A DNA stretch of 64,000 nucleotides from Trinickia dinghuensis (GTDB lineage: Bacteria; Pseudomonadota; Gammaproteobacteria; Burkholderiales; Burkholderiaceae), in NCBI RefSeq assembly GCF_003367175.1, contig NZ_QRGA01000001.1, forward strand, positions 1-64,000. Direction: 5' to 3'. The translations under genes were made by a program, and so were the position numbers. Shown here piece after piece: positions 34,999 to 45,007 of this stretch. The notes below the pieces were generated by a model that saw only the letters and a list, made by a program, of their open reading frames with translations, had not been told where the DNA came from and ran no database searches. Within the stretch, counting starts at the first letter, position 1. Each line of letters opens with the position of its first letter.

Positions 34999-36573
34999 CT
35001 AGATTGAGGCAATCGCCGTACCCGCGAGCTTGAACACCGCCACCGCGCCTTTCAGCTTGGAGGCTTGCTCTTCGAGCGATTGCGCCGCCGCCGCGGCCTG
35101 CTCGACGAGCGCCGCATTCTGTTGCGTGACCTTATCCATCTGATTGACGGCGAGATTGACTTGCACGATGCCTCGGCCCTGTTCTTCGGATGCTGCTGCG
35201 ATTTCCGCGACAAGATCGGACACCTGCTTGATCGCGAGCTTCACCTGCTCCATCGTTTCGCCCACCTCCGCCGCCTGCTTCGCGCCGCCCTGGATCATCG
35301 CAACCGATGAGCCGATCAGTTCCTTGATTTCCTTCGCGGCCGTGGCCGAACGCTGCGCGAGAGCGCGCACCTCGCTTGCCACCACGGCGAATCCGCGCCC
35401 TTGTTCCCCCGCGCGAGCGGCTTCGACGGCAGCATTCAACGCGAGGATATTGGTTTGGAACGCGATGCTTTCGATCACGCCCGTGATTTCGGAGATCTGG
35501 TGCGAACTGCCGCTGATCTCGCCGATGGTCCGCACCATGCCCGATACCGCGTCGTTCCCGGCGTCGGCCATACCGGATGCACGCGTGGCGAGCGTATTGG
35601 CGTGCCGCGCGTTGTCGGTCGTCTGTTTCACGGTCTCCGTCAGCTCGGTCATGCTGGCCGCGGTTTCTTCGAGCGAGCTTGCCTGCTGTTCCGTGCGGGA
35701 CGAGAGATCGGAATTGCCGGCGGCGATCTCGCTCGATGCGGTGGCGATGCTGTCGGTGCCCACCCTCACCTGCCCGACGAGATTCGACAGGCTTGCGTTC
35801 ATGGCCTTCAGGCTCTGCATCAACTGCCCCGTTTCGTCGGCGGACGATGCTTCGATGCGCGTCGTCAAATCGCCCTCGGAAACGCGCGTTGCGAGCGTCA
35901 CGGCTTGCCTCAGCGGGCGCGAGACGATGCGAGCGAGCCAGGTTCCAGCGAGAATCGCAGCCAACGCAGCGAGCACGGACGACGTCACGATGGCCGCGTA
36001 CATCCGCGTGCGCAGCGAATCGACTTCCTGCTGGGCAGCGACGAGTCTGCTTCGTTCGTAAGTGTCCAGCTTGTCGATCGCCGCGGTCAGCTTCTCCGTT
36101 CCGAGGTACGGCCCGGTTCGTTCTGTGATGGCGGACAAATCGCTCATGTTGACCGAGAACGCGTCCACTTTCTTTCGCGTATCCACGAGCTGCGCCACCA
36201 CCGTTCGAAACCACGCGTCGTATTGCTGCTTCGCGTCGCCGGCCAGCGCCGCGCCGTCGGCCGTGCCGTCGATCGACTGCAAGGTCGACAATCGCGACCG
36301 GAAGTCGCCGCCGTGCTTGGCAATCCAATCCGTGTGGACTTCCTTGCCGTCCAAATTGTTGGCCAGCACGGACCAGACAATGTGGAGGTAATCCGAAGTC
36401 CCGTCCTTCAGCAACAGCTGCACCTCTTCCGATGCCGCGATTCCTTTTTGCTTCTGCTCGATCGTCCGCATGCTCGAAATGCAGACGCCTGCGCTGACCG
36501 CAAAGGCGACGATCACACTTGCGAATGCGACGGCTATCTTTCGTGCAATAGGCAGGTTCTTAATGGCGTTCAT
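34999..36573 (-). CDS. Methyl-accepting chemotaxis protein, four-helix-bundle sensor
   Basis: A 524-residue chemoreceptor of the Tsr/Tar layout: membrane helix (about 10-32), helical periplasmic domain of roughly 155 residues (4HB_MCP type), second membrane helix (about 190-212), HAMP, and a signalling domain with the tip [21 protein letters not shown] split over residues near 375. A GAAGAG ribosome site precedes the ATG. It stands as a single gene between a Rieske oxygenase gene and the hydroxyacid dehydrogenase unit. Its ligand is unknown. Confidence 0.9.
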   Translation of the reverse strand: MNAIKNLPIARKIAVAFASVIVAFAVSAGVCISSMRTIEQKQKGIAASEEVQLLLKDGTSDYLHIVWSVLANNLDGKEVHTDWIAKHGGDFRSRLSTLQSIDGTADGAALAGDAKQQYDAWFRTVVAQLVDTRKKVDAFSVNMSDLSAITERTGPYLGTEKLTAAIDKLDTYERSRLVAAQQEVDSLRTRMYAAIVTSSVLAALAAILAGTWLARIVSRPLRQAVTLATRVSEGDLTTRIEASSADETGQLMQSLKAMNASLSNLVGQVRVGTDSIATASSEIAAGNSDLSSRTEQQASSLEETAASMTELTETVKQTTDNARHANTLATRASGMADAGNDAVSGMVRTIGEISGSSHQISEITGVIESIAFQTNILALNAAVEAARAGEQGRGFAVVASEVRALAQRSATAAKEIKELIGSSVAMIQGGAKQAAEVGETMEQVKLAIKQVSDLVAEIAAASEEQGRGIVQVNLAVNQMDKVTQQNAALVEQAAAAAQSLEEQASKLKGAVAVFKLAGTAIASI

Positions 36574-36625
36574 GGTCTCTTCGCAGTGGCGATACTTCGG
36601 TCGCGAGCGTGCGGTTGAATGGATG

Positions 36626-36664
36626 AAAAAAAACCGCCGCGTGCATCCCCATGCATCACGGCGG
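36626..36664 (-). terminator. Rho-independent terminator after the first Rieske oxygenase gene
   Basis: On the minus strand CCGCCG and a following TGCAT pair with ATGCA and CGGCGG around a GGGG loop, and eight T residues follow (A run at plus 36626-36633). It lies 32 bp beyond the stop at 36696. Confidence 0.93.
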
Positions 36665-36695
36665 CTTCGGCGTTCTTATCGAAGCGGCTATCGAC

Positions 36696-37952
36696 TTAGA
36701 TACCGTGTGCTTTCAAGCGTCCGGCATACCAGTCGACCCACTGAACGACGTAAGTCTCGGTGGTCGGAGAATACGGCCCCGGGATGTAGCCTGGATCTTG
36801 TGCGCCACGATGATTGATGGCGACAAGGCTCGCATCCTGAGCGTTCGTTGCGACCCAGACTTCGGTCAGCTTTTGAACGTCGTAATCGACACCCTCGACC
36901 GCATCCGGATGCACGAGCCACTTCGTGCGCACGAGTGTCGTCTCCGGCGTGAGCGGCACGATGTACGTGATCATTGCGTGGTCGCTCATCACGTGACACC
37001 ACGAGTTATGCGACCACATGTGCGTGTCGCCCAGGTCGCGGCGCGTAAGGTTGCCCAGCAATTTCTTGCACGCGACCTTGGTATCCATCGTTTGCGACTC
37101 GCCGTGAGTCGCGATGACAAGACGCTGGGTCCGGAAATGGGTAGCGACGTCGCCGCTGAGCTCCTCGACCGCCGAGCAGATGTAGCCCTCCCTTTCCCAG
37201 TTTTCCTGGCTGTCGGCGTTGAGCTTGTTGTAGGCGTCGAGTGCTTGCCGTCCCGCCTCATCCATGTCGTCCGCGCTGGCACCCGTCGATTCCGGCAGGA
37301 ACGACAGCGTCAGTTCCGGATGTCCCGCTTCGCAGTGGTAGCACTCGCGGTTGTTCTCCATCACGAGCTTCCAATTGCCGTTTTCGACAATCTCGGATTC
37401 GAACGCAATTTTCGTGTTCTGCAGATCGTACGGGGCGAAGCGCGGCGCCATGGTTTCTTCGAGCTTCGCAATGTCGGCAGGGGGTTCGTCGGCGAAGCAC
37501 ACGAACACGTGCGTCCCGACCACTTTCAGATGCACCGGCCGCAAATTGCGGCAGGTCGCATCGAAATCCTTGCCCATGTGCTTGGTGTGATGCAAGCTGC
37601 CGTCAAGGTCGTACGTCCACTGGTGATACGGGCATACGATCATGCCGACCGTCGATTTTCCCACTTCCTTCAAGCGAGCGCCGCGGTGGCGGCACACGTT
37701 GCGGTATGCGCGAATCCGCTCGTCGTCGTCGCGCACGATGATGACCGACGCGCGGCCGACATCGACCACGGAGATATCGCCCGCCTCCGGAACATCGGCC
37801 GTCACCCCGACCATGATCCAGTGCTTATAGAAAAAGATATCCACGTCGGTCTCGAAGATGTCCGGCCGGATGAAGACTTCTCCGGGCAGACCGCATCCCG
37901 GCTCCCGGCTCTCGACAAGCTCACCTAGGGTCTTCAACTGAACTTCTGACAT
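36696..37952 (-). CDS. Rieske oxygenase, glycine-betaine/proline-betaine demethylase type (copy 1)
   Basis: A 418-residue ring-hydroxylating-type oxygenase alpha subunit. The Rieske 2Fe-2S ligands are Cys87/His89 (CRHRG) and Cys107/His110 (CPYHQW); the mononuclear iron site is NNRECYHCEAGHPEL with His206 and His211. The overall sequence is of the GbcA/Stc2 kind, which removes a methyl group from a quaternary amine as formaldehyde. The ATG has a GGAGAA ribosome site and the gene is monocistronic, with promoter copy D upstream and a terminator downstream. It is closely related to the copy at 56102. Electrons probably come from the reductase at 49905. Glycine betaine, proline betaine and carnitine are all possible substrates. 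Confidence 0.88.
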   Translation of the reverse strand: MSEVQLKTLGELVESREPGCGLPGEVFIRPDIFETDVDIFFYKHWIMVGVTADVPEAGDISVVDVGRASVIIVRDDDERIRAYRNVCRHRGARLKEVGKSTVGMIVCPYHQWTYDLDGSLHHTKHMGKDFDATCRNLRPVHLKVVGTHVFVCFADEPPADIAKLEETMAPRFAPYDLQNTKIAFESEIVENGNWKLVMENNRECYHCEAGHPELTLSFLPESTGASADDMDEAGRQALDAYNKLNADSQENWEREGYICSAVEELSGDVATHFRTQRLVIATHGESQTMDTKVACKKLLGNLTRRDLGDTHMWSHNSWCHVMSDHAMITYIVPLTPETTLVRTKWLVHPDAVEGVDYDVQKLTEVWVATNAQDASLVAINHRGAQDPGYIPGPYSPTTETYVVQWVDWYAGRLKAHGI

Positions 37953-38009
37953 CGTCTTTCTCCAACGTTGATAGGGAGTCGGGAATTCGAAGGTTCCCGC
38001 GTGATCGTG

Positions 38010-38076
38010 AGTATTCGATCACCCCAAAGCGGCGTCAATGCGCTTTATTTTCCAGAAAGTATTACTTTGGCTTATG
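38010..38076 (-). promoter_or_regulatory. LysR-type promoter module, copy D
   Basis: Minus strand: dyad CATAAGCCAAAGTAAT starting at 38076, GGAAAATAAAGCGCA, -35 TTGACG at 38038-38033, 17-bp spacer, -10 AATACT at 38015-38010. Transcription would begin near 38003 and give a leader of about 50 nt to the Rieske gene start at 37952. Confidence 0.8.
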
Positions 38077-38095
38077 GGTTGCCTGCAGCGACGAA

Positions 38096-38132
38096 CCCGC
38101 TTCCCCAACCACGCATGCATAAGGGAAGCGGG
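38096..38132 (-). terminator. Probable terminator of the porin gene
   Basis: CCCGCTTCCC (38096-38105) pairs perfectly with GGGAAGCGGG (38123-38132). It lies 57 bp past the porin stop in the direction of transcription. The following T run is short (TTCG), so strength is uncertain; it may also insulate promoter copy D. Confidence 0.5.
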
Positions 38133-38188
38133 AACAATCGACCGGCGAGGGTGCCTATGCAACCCCGAGTCGATCAGGCGGCCAATGC

Positions 38189-39334
38189 TTAGAACTTGTG
38201 ACGGAGGGCCACACGCGTAACGAGCTGGCTGCGGTTCGACGACGCGTCGTCCGCACCCGGAACATAGGCCAGATCAAGCGCGGTACCCGTCTTGCCGCCG
38301 CCGACATGCTGATACCCGCCTTGAACATAAACGTCCGTGCGCTTGGACAAGTTGTAGTCCGCCATCAACCCGACCTGCTGATAGTTCGGATGCGCGCTGC
38401 CGCTCGTCGCGTTGAAGCTCGCGCGCGTGTACGTGTACATCGCCCCGACGAACAGTGCTGGCGAAATCTGATACTTGCCGTTCAGCTCGAAGTTTTGGAA
38501 ACGCAAGCTCGACAGCGTGCCCACTGCCGGCAGGATCGAGCCGCTCACGTATTCCGTGCCGGTCGGCTGCTTCATGTAGCTGTTCGTGTAGGCAAAACCC
38601 ACCGTCGCCGGGCCGAACGTGTAGTTCACACCGGCACCGAGGATGCGCAGCAGTGCCGCCGGGAAATTCGAGTCGCCCGTGCTGCTGATCGCACCGCCCG
38701 ACCCCGCGCCCGGGTTGTTCGCCTGCAAGTAGGCTGCCGCCACCAGCAGTCCGCCGTTCGCATATTGGCCACCGAAGCTGTACTGGCGGTTCGCTGCGAA
38801 GTTCGTCGCGTTGCTGAAGCTATACGTGCCGCCGAATTGGAGGCCCGCGAAGCTCGGGCTCGCATACTTCACCGTGTTGTCGACCCGGAACGAATTGTCC
38901 GTATTGTCGTTGTCGTACGGATGCGAGAACAGGTAGCCGGCCCAGTTGCCGTTGGCCGTCGTCTGCGCGACATAGTCGACCATGCTGTCGTACTGGCGGC
39001 CCAGCGTGACCGTGCCGAACTTGTCGCTGGCAAGGCCCACGTAGGCTTGGCGACCAAACTCGCGGCTGCCTTGACGCAGTGCACCGTTATTCAGGTTGAA
39101 GCCGTTTTCCAACTGGAAGACCGCCTTCAGCCCGCCGCCGAGATCCTCGCTACCCTTCAGCCCCCAGCGGCTGCCCTGAACGAAGCCGTCAGCCATCTCG
39201 TAGACTTTTTTCCCGCCCACGTTGTTGGTGAAATTGAAACCCTCGTCGATCACGCCATAAAGCGTGACGGAGTTTTGAGCATAGGCGGACGCGCCGAGCG
39301 TGGCCAGAACAGCAGCCGTAATTATTCGCTTCAT
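38189..39334 (-). CDS. Outer-membrane porin (Burkholderiales trimeric type)
   Basis: A 381-residue Gram-negative porin. It has a Sec signal peptide (about 19 residues, ending ASAYAQ), the first mature strand NSVTLYGVIDEGFNF, the SRWGLKGSEDLGGGLKAVFQLE segment that is near-invariant in this family, the loop-3 region and a C-terminal LVTRVALRHKF ending in the Phe needed for outer-membrane assembly. A GGAG ribosome site precedes the ATG. It probably admits small polar solutes; its place beside Rieske and betaine-transport genes suggests a role for these substrates but is not proof. Confidence 0.93.
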   Translation of the reverse strand: MKRIITAAVLATLGASAYAQNSVTLYGVIDEGFNFTNNVGGKKVYEMADGFVQGSRWGLKGSEDLGGGLKAVFQLENGFNLNNGALRQGSREFGRQAYVGLASDKFGTVTLGRQYDSMVDYVAQTTANGNWAGYLFSHPYDNDNTDNSFRVDNTVKYASPSFAGLQFGGTYSFSNATNFAANRQYSFGGQYANGGLLVAAAYLQANNPGAGSGGAISSTGDSNFPAALLRILGAGVNYTFGPATVGFAYTNSYMKQPTGTEYVSGSILPAVGTLSSLRFQNFELNGKYQISPALFVGAMYTYTRASFNATSGSAHPNYQQVGLMADYNLSKRTDVYVQGGYQHVGGGKTGTALDLAYVPGADDASSNRSQLVTRVALRHKF

Positions 39335-39478
39335 CGTTGGATCTCCGAAATTATCTACCTAGGACTACTAATTGTTATTGCAAACAGCAACCAACACCTG
39401 AGAGCGAGCCTCCGACTTCATCGAATCGAGGATCGATCGGTGCTCGCCCGTGGCATTTGCAAATCGCCGCGCTTCGGA

Positions 39479-40399
39479 TCAAGCGGCCTCGTCGGCGCTA
39501 CGCAGCAGCTCAACCAGCGTTTGCACTGTAGGCGACATCGCCTTGCCGTGCGGCACGACAACGTAATAGGCGTCACTCAACGGCAGCACCGCGTTGGTCA
39601 GCGGAACGAGTTCCCCGGAGGCGAGATGCTCCTGAAGCAATCTTCCCCACCCGAGCACCACGCCCTGCCCCAGCCGCGCAGCTTGAACCGCATCGCTGTA
39701 GAGCGAGGTGCGAACGCCATACTTAAGTTTGACCGGTGGGGCACCGACGGCACGAAACCATTCCTCCCACGTCAGCCAGCCTTCCGAGGTCGGGTCATCC
39801 GCAATGAGCGTCATGTTCGCCAGCTCTGCCAGCGACCCGGGCTCTCCGTGTTCGTCTTTCCACGCGGGAGAACAGACAGGAAACACCCGTTCGTCGAATA
39901 ATCGCTGCGACGTTCCGTCGGCCCACTTCCCATTGCCATAGCGGAACTCGACGTCGACTTCGGTGTGGCGAAGGTCTCCCGTGAACATCGTCGTAGTCAG
40001 TCGCACGCGCAGATTCGGCAGAACCCGCTTGAGCCGCGCGAGGCCCGGCATGAGCCGGAAATTCGAGAACGCCGCGGTGGCCGCGAGGACGACCTCCTCA
40101 TCGTCGATTCCGGTAGTCGACAGCCGGTCGAATACACCTGCGATTTTCCCGAGCGCTTGCGAAACGACCGCGTACAACGCGTCGCCCTCGGCCGTCAGCG
40201 TGGTTTTGCGATGCAAGCGGTCCAACAGACGCACCCCGAGCAAGTCTTCGAGCAGCCGTATCTGGCGGCTGACGGCCGCCTGCGTCACGCCCAGCTCTCG
40301 CGCCGCGTTCGTAAAACTTCGGAGCCGGGCCACCGCTTCGAATTCGACGAGCGCGGTCAGCGAGGGTATGAGTCTGCGATAGCCCTTCACGCCGTCCAT
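39479..40399 (-). CDS. LysR-family regulator, GcvA-like (paralogue 1)
   Basis: A 306-residue LysR protein whose start at 40399 gives exactly the length of its paralogue at 54903. The DNA-binding region reads GYRRLIPSLTALVEFEAVAR, then GVTQAAVSRQIRLLE, almost the same as in the paralogue, so both should recognise the same operator. GcvA-type features (short N-terminus, RLHR wing) are present. It follows the betaine-binding-protein gene by 41 bp on the same strand. It is a candidate activator of the four promoter modules A-D. The effector is probably a betaine or its breakdown product. Confidence 0.85.
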   Translation of the reverse strand: MDGVKGYRRLIPSLTALVEFEAVARLRSFTNAARELGVTQAAVSRQIRLLEDLLGVRLLDRLHRKTTLTAEGDALYAVVSQALGKIAGVFDRLSTTGIDDEEVVLAATAAFSNFRLMPGLARLKRVLPNLRVRLTTTMFTGDLRHTEVDVEFRYGNGKWADGTSQRLFDERVFPVCSPAWKDEHGEPGSLAELANMTLIADDPTSEGWLTWEEWFRAVGAPPVKLKYGVRTSLYSDAVQAARLGQGVVLGWGRLLQEHLASGELVPLTNAVLPLSDAYYVVVPHGKAMSPTVQTLVELLRSADEAA

Positions 40400-40440
40400 G
40401 ACCGCCCTCATCGCAAAAGTTGCAAAGGAAACGCAGCGCC

Positions 40441-41442
40441 TTACAGCGACGCCTTGATCTTTGCGGCTGCGGCCGGCGTCACCCACTTCGTCCAAACCGC
40501 TTCGTCTTCCTTGAGGAAGCGTTTCGCGCCGTCTTCGCCGGTAGCCTGGTTATCGGTCATCCACAACATGACCTTTTCGAGTTCTGCCGTCGTGAACGTC
40601 CGCGTATCCAGGTACTTTAGGACGTCCGGGCTCGCGCTGGCCGCGAACGACTTGGACATGAGCGTGTACAAGCGACCCACGGGCCATCCCGTCGGCTTCG
40701 GATCCGGGCAGTTCGCCACCGTCGTGCACCGCTTCCATTCAGCCTGATTGACCGGCGTGTTCACGTCCAGCCGCACCATTTTGTATTTGCCAAGCAAGGA
40801 CGTGGGCGACCAATAGATGCCGAGCCACGGCTGCTTGTGCTCGTACGCCTTGGCGATCGAACCGTCCAAACCCGCGGCCGAACCCGTGTCGATCAGCTTG
40901 AACCCGGCTTGGGATGCGTTGTACGCCTTATAGAGTTGCGCGGCGTTGACCGTCATGCCCCAACCCTGCGGGCCGTTGTAGATCGCACCCTTGCTCGGAT
41001 CTTCCGGGTCCTTGAAGATTTCTGGATGCTTCAAGGCATCTTGGAACGTCTTGATCTCGGGGTGCGCATCCGCAACGTATTTGGGGATGAAGAAGCCCAT
41101 GACGGCGCCCTCCTGAATCGTCTTCGCGCCCATGACGACCTTCTTGTCGTCGATCCCCTGCTTGACGATCGTCGGCAGCAGATCGATAGCCCCTTCCGAA
41201 ACGACATCGGGCTTGCCCTTGTTCACCATCGAGGTGATCGTGGGAACGGTGTCGCCCACCACGGTGTTCACCTGACAGTCATAGCCCTCGCTGAGAATGA
41301 TCTTGTCGACGGCCGATTCGAGCTCGGCGCTCTGCCAGTTCATGCTGGCGATCGTCATGCTCCCGCAACCGGCGGCATTCGCCTGCGAGCTGCCGCAGAT
41401 CATCCCAACTGCGACAAGTGCGCCCAAATATTTCGCTTTCAT
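40441..41442 (-). CDS. Glycine betaine/proline-type ABC substrate-binding protein
   Basis: A 333-residue periplasmic protein of the OpuAC/ProX family. The Sec signal peptide ends near residue 23 (SSQANA). The mature start GCGSMTIASMNWQSAELESAV and the WLGIYWSPTSLLGKY segment are typical of betaine-binding proteins, whose aromatic residues bind the trimethylammonium group. It belongs with the permease at 44032 and ATPase at 42921, though glyA lies between. The 206-bp gap upstream (41443-41648) suggests its own promoter. An AGGGAA ribosome site precedes the ATG. Confidence 0.88.
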   Translation of the reverse strand: MKAKYLGALVAVGMICGSSQANAAGCGSMTIASMNWQSAELESAVDKIILSEGYDCQVNTVVGDTVPTITSMVNKGKPDVVSEGAIDLLPTIVKQGIDDKKVVMGAKTIQEGAVMGFFIPKYVADAHPEIKTFQDALKHPEIFKDPEDPSKGAIYNGPQGWGMTVNAAQLYKAYNASQAGFKLIDTGSAAGLDGSIAKAYEHKQPWLGIYWSPTSLLGKYKMVRLDVNTPVNQAEWKRCTTVANCPDPKPTGWPVGRLYTLMSKSFAASASPDVLKYLDTRTFTTAELEKVMLWMTDNQATGEDGAKRFLKEDEAVWTKWVTPAAAAKIKASL

Positions 41443-41648
41443 TGCAGTTCCCTAAAAGTTGCCGGAGCTTCCCCGGTATACGTTGGTCCCAAACCTCGTC
41501 AGCTTTCTATTTGCTTCGGAGTGCTAATTAACGTCTCTCGACGATTGCGTGCTGCTCTTTTAACTACCTGCTACACAATTCGAACTTGAAACTCGAAAAA
41601 TCTGTTCGTCTCGCGACCGGGACGACTGCCGCCCGGGATCGCACGCGT

Positions 41649-42896
41649 TCAGCGGTACACCGGGAAACGCTTCGTCAGCTCGGCCGCCTGGCCACGCACG
41701 CGCTCGATCGTCGCAGCATCTTCCGGGTGCTCGAGCACGTCGGCGATCAGGTTGCCCACCTGCTCGGCTTCCTTCGTGCCGAAGCCGCGCGTCGTCATCG
41801 CGGGCGAGCCTAGGCGGATACCGCTCGTCACGAACGGCTTTTCCGGATCGTTCGGAATCGCGTTCTTGTTGACGGTGATATGAGCTGCGCCGAGCACGGC
41901 TTCCGCGGCCTTGCCGGTGATGTTCTTGGCGCGCAGATCCACGAGCATCACGTGGCTTTCGGTACGGCCCGAAACGATGCGCAGGCCGCGCTTGACCAGC
42001 GTTTCGGCCAGCACGCGCGCGTTATCGATCACTTGCTGCTGGTATGCCTTGAACTCGGGCGAGAGCGCTTCCTTGAACGCCACCGCCTTCGCCGCAATCA
42101 CGTGCATCAGCGGGCCACCCTGAATGCCCGGGAAAATCGCAGAATTGATTTGCTTCTCGTACTCGGCCTTCATCAGGATGACGCCGCCGCGCGGGCCGCG
42201 CAGGCTCTTGTGCGTCGTGGTCGTCACGAAATCCGCATGCGGCACGGGGTTCGGGTATAGGCCGGCAGCGATCAGCCCCGCATAGTGCGCCATGTCGACC
42301 ATCAAATAAGCGCCGACCGATTTGGCGATTTTCGCCAAGCGCTCGAAGTCGATGCGCAGCGCGAACGCGGATGCGCCGGCGACGATCAGCTTCGGCTTGT
42401 GCTCCTTGGCCAGCGCTTCGGTTTTCTCGTAATCGATGTCCTCGGCCGCATTAAGCCCGTAGCTCACGACGTTGAACCATTTTCCCGACATGTTCACGGG
42501 CGAACCGTGCGTCAGATGGCCGCCTTCGGCGAGGCTCATGCCCATGATCGTATCGCCGGGCTTGAGCATCGCGAAGAACACGCCCTGGTTGGCCTGCGAG
42601 CCCGAGTTCGGCTGCACGTTCGCGGCTTCGGCGCCGAAAATCTGTTCCACACGGTCGATCGCAAGCTGCTCGACGATATCGACGTACTCGCAGCCACCGT
42701 AATAGCGCTTGCCGGGATAGCCCTCGGCATACTTGTTCGTCAGTTGCGAACCTTGCGCGGCCATCACGGCGGGAGACGTGTAGTTCTCCGATGCGATCAG
42801 TTCGATGTGATCTTCCTGGCGACGGTTTTCCTGTTGGATTGCCCGAAGCAAATCGGGATCGACGGCTTCGAGAGTGTGTTCGGTTCGGTTGAACAT
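41649..42896 (-). CDS. glyA: Serine hydroxymethyltransferase
   Basis: A 415-residue PLP enzyme of full family length. The PLP-binding Lys lies in [15 protein letters not shown] (near 228), and the N-terminus has the [16 protein letters not shown] signature. It interconverts glycine and serine with methylene-tetrahydrofolate. Lying between the ATPase and binding-protein genes of a betaine transporter, it is likely a pathway copy that turns glycine from betaine demethylation into serine and uses the one-carbon units; glycine-betaine catabolic clusters of pseudomonads carry a glyA in the same way. A housekeeping glyA would be elsewhere. Confidence 0.95.
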   Translation of the reverse strand: MFNRTEHTLEAVDPDLLRAIQQENRRQEDHIELIASENYTSPAVMAAQGSQLTNKYAEGYPGKRYYGGCEYVDIVEQLAIDRVEQIFGAEAANVQPNSGSQANQGVFFAMLKPGDTIMGMSLAEGGHLTHGSPVNMSGKWFNVVSYGLNAAEDIDYEKTEALAKEHKPKLIVAGASAFALRIDFERLAKIAKSVGAYLMVDMAHYAGLIAAGLYPNPVPHADFVTTTTHKSLRGPRGGVILMKAEYEKQINSAIFPGIQGGPLMHVIAAKAVAFKEALSPEFKAYQQQVIDNARVLAETLVKRGLRIVSGRTESHVMLVDLRAKNITGKAAEAVLGAAHITVNKNAIPNDPEKPFVTSGIRLGSPAMTTRGFGTKEAEQVGNLIADVLEHPEDAATIERVRGQAAELTKRFPVYR

Positions 42897-42920
42897 GGTG
42901 TATCCAGGTGTGGGTGACGG

Positions 42921-44039
42921 TTACCCGCGAGAGACGGCAAGGGACGCATCCGCGAAGGCCCGCTGATCGGCCTGCGAGCCGGCCGCGTAGCATCCTGCTT
43001 CCGATGTCGTCGTCAATGCACAGGCCAATTGCCGAAGGGTCACCGTACCGAGGGGCTGGTTTCCTTCGCCAACGACGGTCAAACTGTCGGCGCCGGCATG
43101 GCGAGTGAGCATCGAAATCGCATCCTCGACCGTCGTGCCGGCCGCAACGCTCTCTCCGCCCACTGCAACTCCCGCGTGCAACGGGCTCATCACTGCCTCG
43201 ACGGACACGACGCGTCCACGGTTCACCTGCTTGACGAAGTTAGCCACATATTCGTCGGCCGGGCGCAGGACGATGTCTTGCTTCGTGCCCTGCTGGACGA
43301 TGTTGCCGTCGCGCAGGATGGCGATTTGGTCGCCCAGCCGCAGCGCTTCGTCCAGGTCGTGCGTAATGAAGACGATCGTCTTGCGGATTTCCTTTTGCAG
43401 ATCGAGCAGCACCGATTGCATATCCATCCGAATCAGCGGATCGAGTGCGGAATAGGCTTCGTCCATCAGCAAAACCGGGGCGTCCATGGCCAACGCTCGC
43501 GCCAAGCCCACGCGCTGCTGCATGCCGCCCGACAACTGATTCGGATAGCGCTGATCGAATCCCTTCAGGCCGACACGTTCGATCCAGCGCATGGCCGTCT
43601 GAACCGACTCGCTACGCGACACGCCGCAGATCTCGAGACCGTAGATCACGTTGTCGAGCACGTTGCGGTGAGGAAGCAGCGCGAACTTCTGAAACACCAT
43701 CGCCGTATGGCGGCGGCGAAACTCGCGCAACTTCAGCGTCTTCATCTTGCACACGTCGACACCGTCGATCAGCACTTCACCGGCAGTCGGATCGATCAAA
43801 CGATTGATGTGCCGAATGAGCGTCGATTTGCCCGAGCCCGACAGGCCCATGATCACTTGAATCGAGCCCGCGGGAATATCCAGATTGATATCGCGCAAAC
43901 CGAGCACGTGACCCGACTGCTGAAGCAAGTCCGCCTTGGACAATCCGCCTTTGACGGCTTCGACATAGGATGCGGCTTTCGGTCCGAAGATCTTGTACAG
44001 ATGTTGGATCTTGATCCCACCGGATTTGATCTCAGCCAT
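42921..44039 (-). CDS. Glycine betaine/proline-type ABC ATPase with CBS domain
   Basis: A 372-residue OpuAA/ProV-type ATPase: Walker A GLSGSGKSTLIRH, Q-loop VFQKFALLPHRN, signature LSGGMQQRVGLARAL, Walker B PVLLMDEAYSALD, switch THDLDEAL. The C-terminal 90 residues (MSPLHAGV to TLRQLACAL) resemble the CBS region that senses ionic strength in this family. ATG 44039 has an AGGAGG ribosome site and overlaps the permease stop by 8 bp, so the two are translationally coupled. The open frame upstream to 44162 lies inside the permease gene and is not used. Confidence 0.92.
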   Translation of the reverse strand: MAEIKSGGIKIQHLYKIFGPKAASYVEAVKGGLSKADLLQQSGHVLGLRDINLDIPAGSIQVIMGLSGSGKSTLIRHINRLIDPTAGEVLIDGVDVCKMKTLKLREFRRRHTAMVFQKFALLPHRNVLDNVIYGLEICGVSRSESVQTAMRWIERVGLKGFDQRYPNQLSGGMQQRVGLARALAMDAPVLLMDEAYSALDPLIRMDMQSVLLDLQKEIRKTIVFITHDLDEALRLGDQIAILRDGNIVQQGTKQDIVLRPADEYVANFVKQVNRGRVVSVEAVMSPLHAGVAVGGESVAAGTTVEDAISMLTRHAGADSLTVVGEGNQPLGTVTLRQLACALTTTSEAGCYAAGSQADQRAFADASLAVSRG

Positions 44040-44919
44040 GGACCACCTCCTGGTGCTTTTGGAGACGCTTGCCATAGGCTTGGCTGACCCGGTCGAAGAT
44101 GACCGCGATGCCCACGATGGCAAGACCGTTGAAGATGCCGAGCGTGAAGTACTGGTTGGCAATCGCCTTCAGCACCGGCTGACCGAGGCCTTCGACGCCG
44201 ATCATCGCCGCGACGACAACCATGGCCAACGCCATCATGATGGTCTGATTGACGCCCGCCATGATGGTCGGGAGCGCGAGCGGCAACTGCACTTTCAAGA
44301 GACGCTGCCAGCCCGACGAACCGAACGCATCGGCGGCTTCGAGAATGTCTCGGTCGACGAGACGAATGCCGAGATTGGTCAGCCGGATCATCGGCGGAAT
44401 CGCGTAGATGACGACGGCAATGAGTCCGGGCACGCGGCCGATGCCGAGCAACATCACGACCGGGATCAGATAAACGAAGCTGGGCATCGTTTGCATCACG
44501 TCGAGTATCGGATCGATCATCTTCCTCACACGATCCGACTTCGCCATCAGAATGCCGATCGGCAAACCGAAAACAATCGACAAGACGGTGCACACGAAAA
44601 TCATGGACACGGTTTTCATCGTGTCCTCCCACATGTCCAGATACCCAATCAACGCAAGCGTTACGAGACACCCGGCGACGATCTTCCAATTTCGGCTGGC
44701 AATCCACGAGACTGCGAGAACCAGCAACATGATGATCGGCCAGGGCGTGTGCGTCATGAAACGCTCCGCGGCGATCAGGAATTGCTGCAGCGGATGAAAC
44801 GCCGCATCGACGGAATCGCCATAGGCGGCAGTGAATGCGCGGAACCCGTCATCGATCGATCGCTTCATGTGCAAAAGCGTGTCGTCCTGCATGTGCGGGA
44901 ATTTTGTTATCCAGTCCAT
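44032..44919 (-). CDS. Glycine betaine/proline-type ABC permease
   Basis: A 295-residue inner-membrane permease (OpuAB/ProW type). The helical core includes VMQTMPSFVYLIPVVMLLGIG and the EAA-like loop AADAFGSSGWQRLLKVQLPLALPT. ATG 44919 has a GGAGGAG ribosome site; the frame extends to 44982 but the added residues are atypical. It follows the FAD oxidoreductase gene by 88 bp and overlaps the ATPase gene. Confidence 0.9.
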   Translation of the reverse strand: MDWITKFPHMQDDTLLHMKRSIDDGFRAFTAAYGDSVDAAFHPLQQFLIAAERFMTHTPWPIIMLLVLAVSWIASRNWKIVAGCLVTLALIGYLDMWEDTMKTVSMIFVCTVLSIVFGLPIGILMAKSDRVRKMIDPILDVMQTMPSFVYLIPVVMLLGIGRVPGLIAVVIYAIPPMIRLTNLGIRLVDRDILEAADAFGSSGWQRLLKVQLPLALPTIMAGVNQTIMMALAMVVVAAMIGVEGLGQPVLKAIANQYFTLGIFNGLAIVGIAVIFDRVSQAYGKRLQKHQEVVHG

Positions 44920-45007
44920 TTTCTCCTCCATCCTTCCGATACACGCCGGAAGCGGTGCCGCTTCGCGGATGCGAAACGGCAATTCATGATTTGCGATTCG
45001 TGATTCA

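Noticed and set aside
41443-41648. Possible fifth copy of the LysR promoter module before the betaine-binding-protein gene
   Set aside because: An AAATAGAAAGCTGACG stretch on the minus strand looks similar, but the dyad and the 38-bp spacing are missing.
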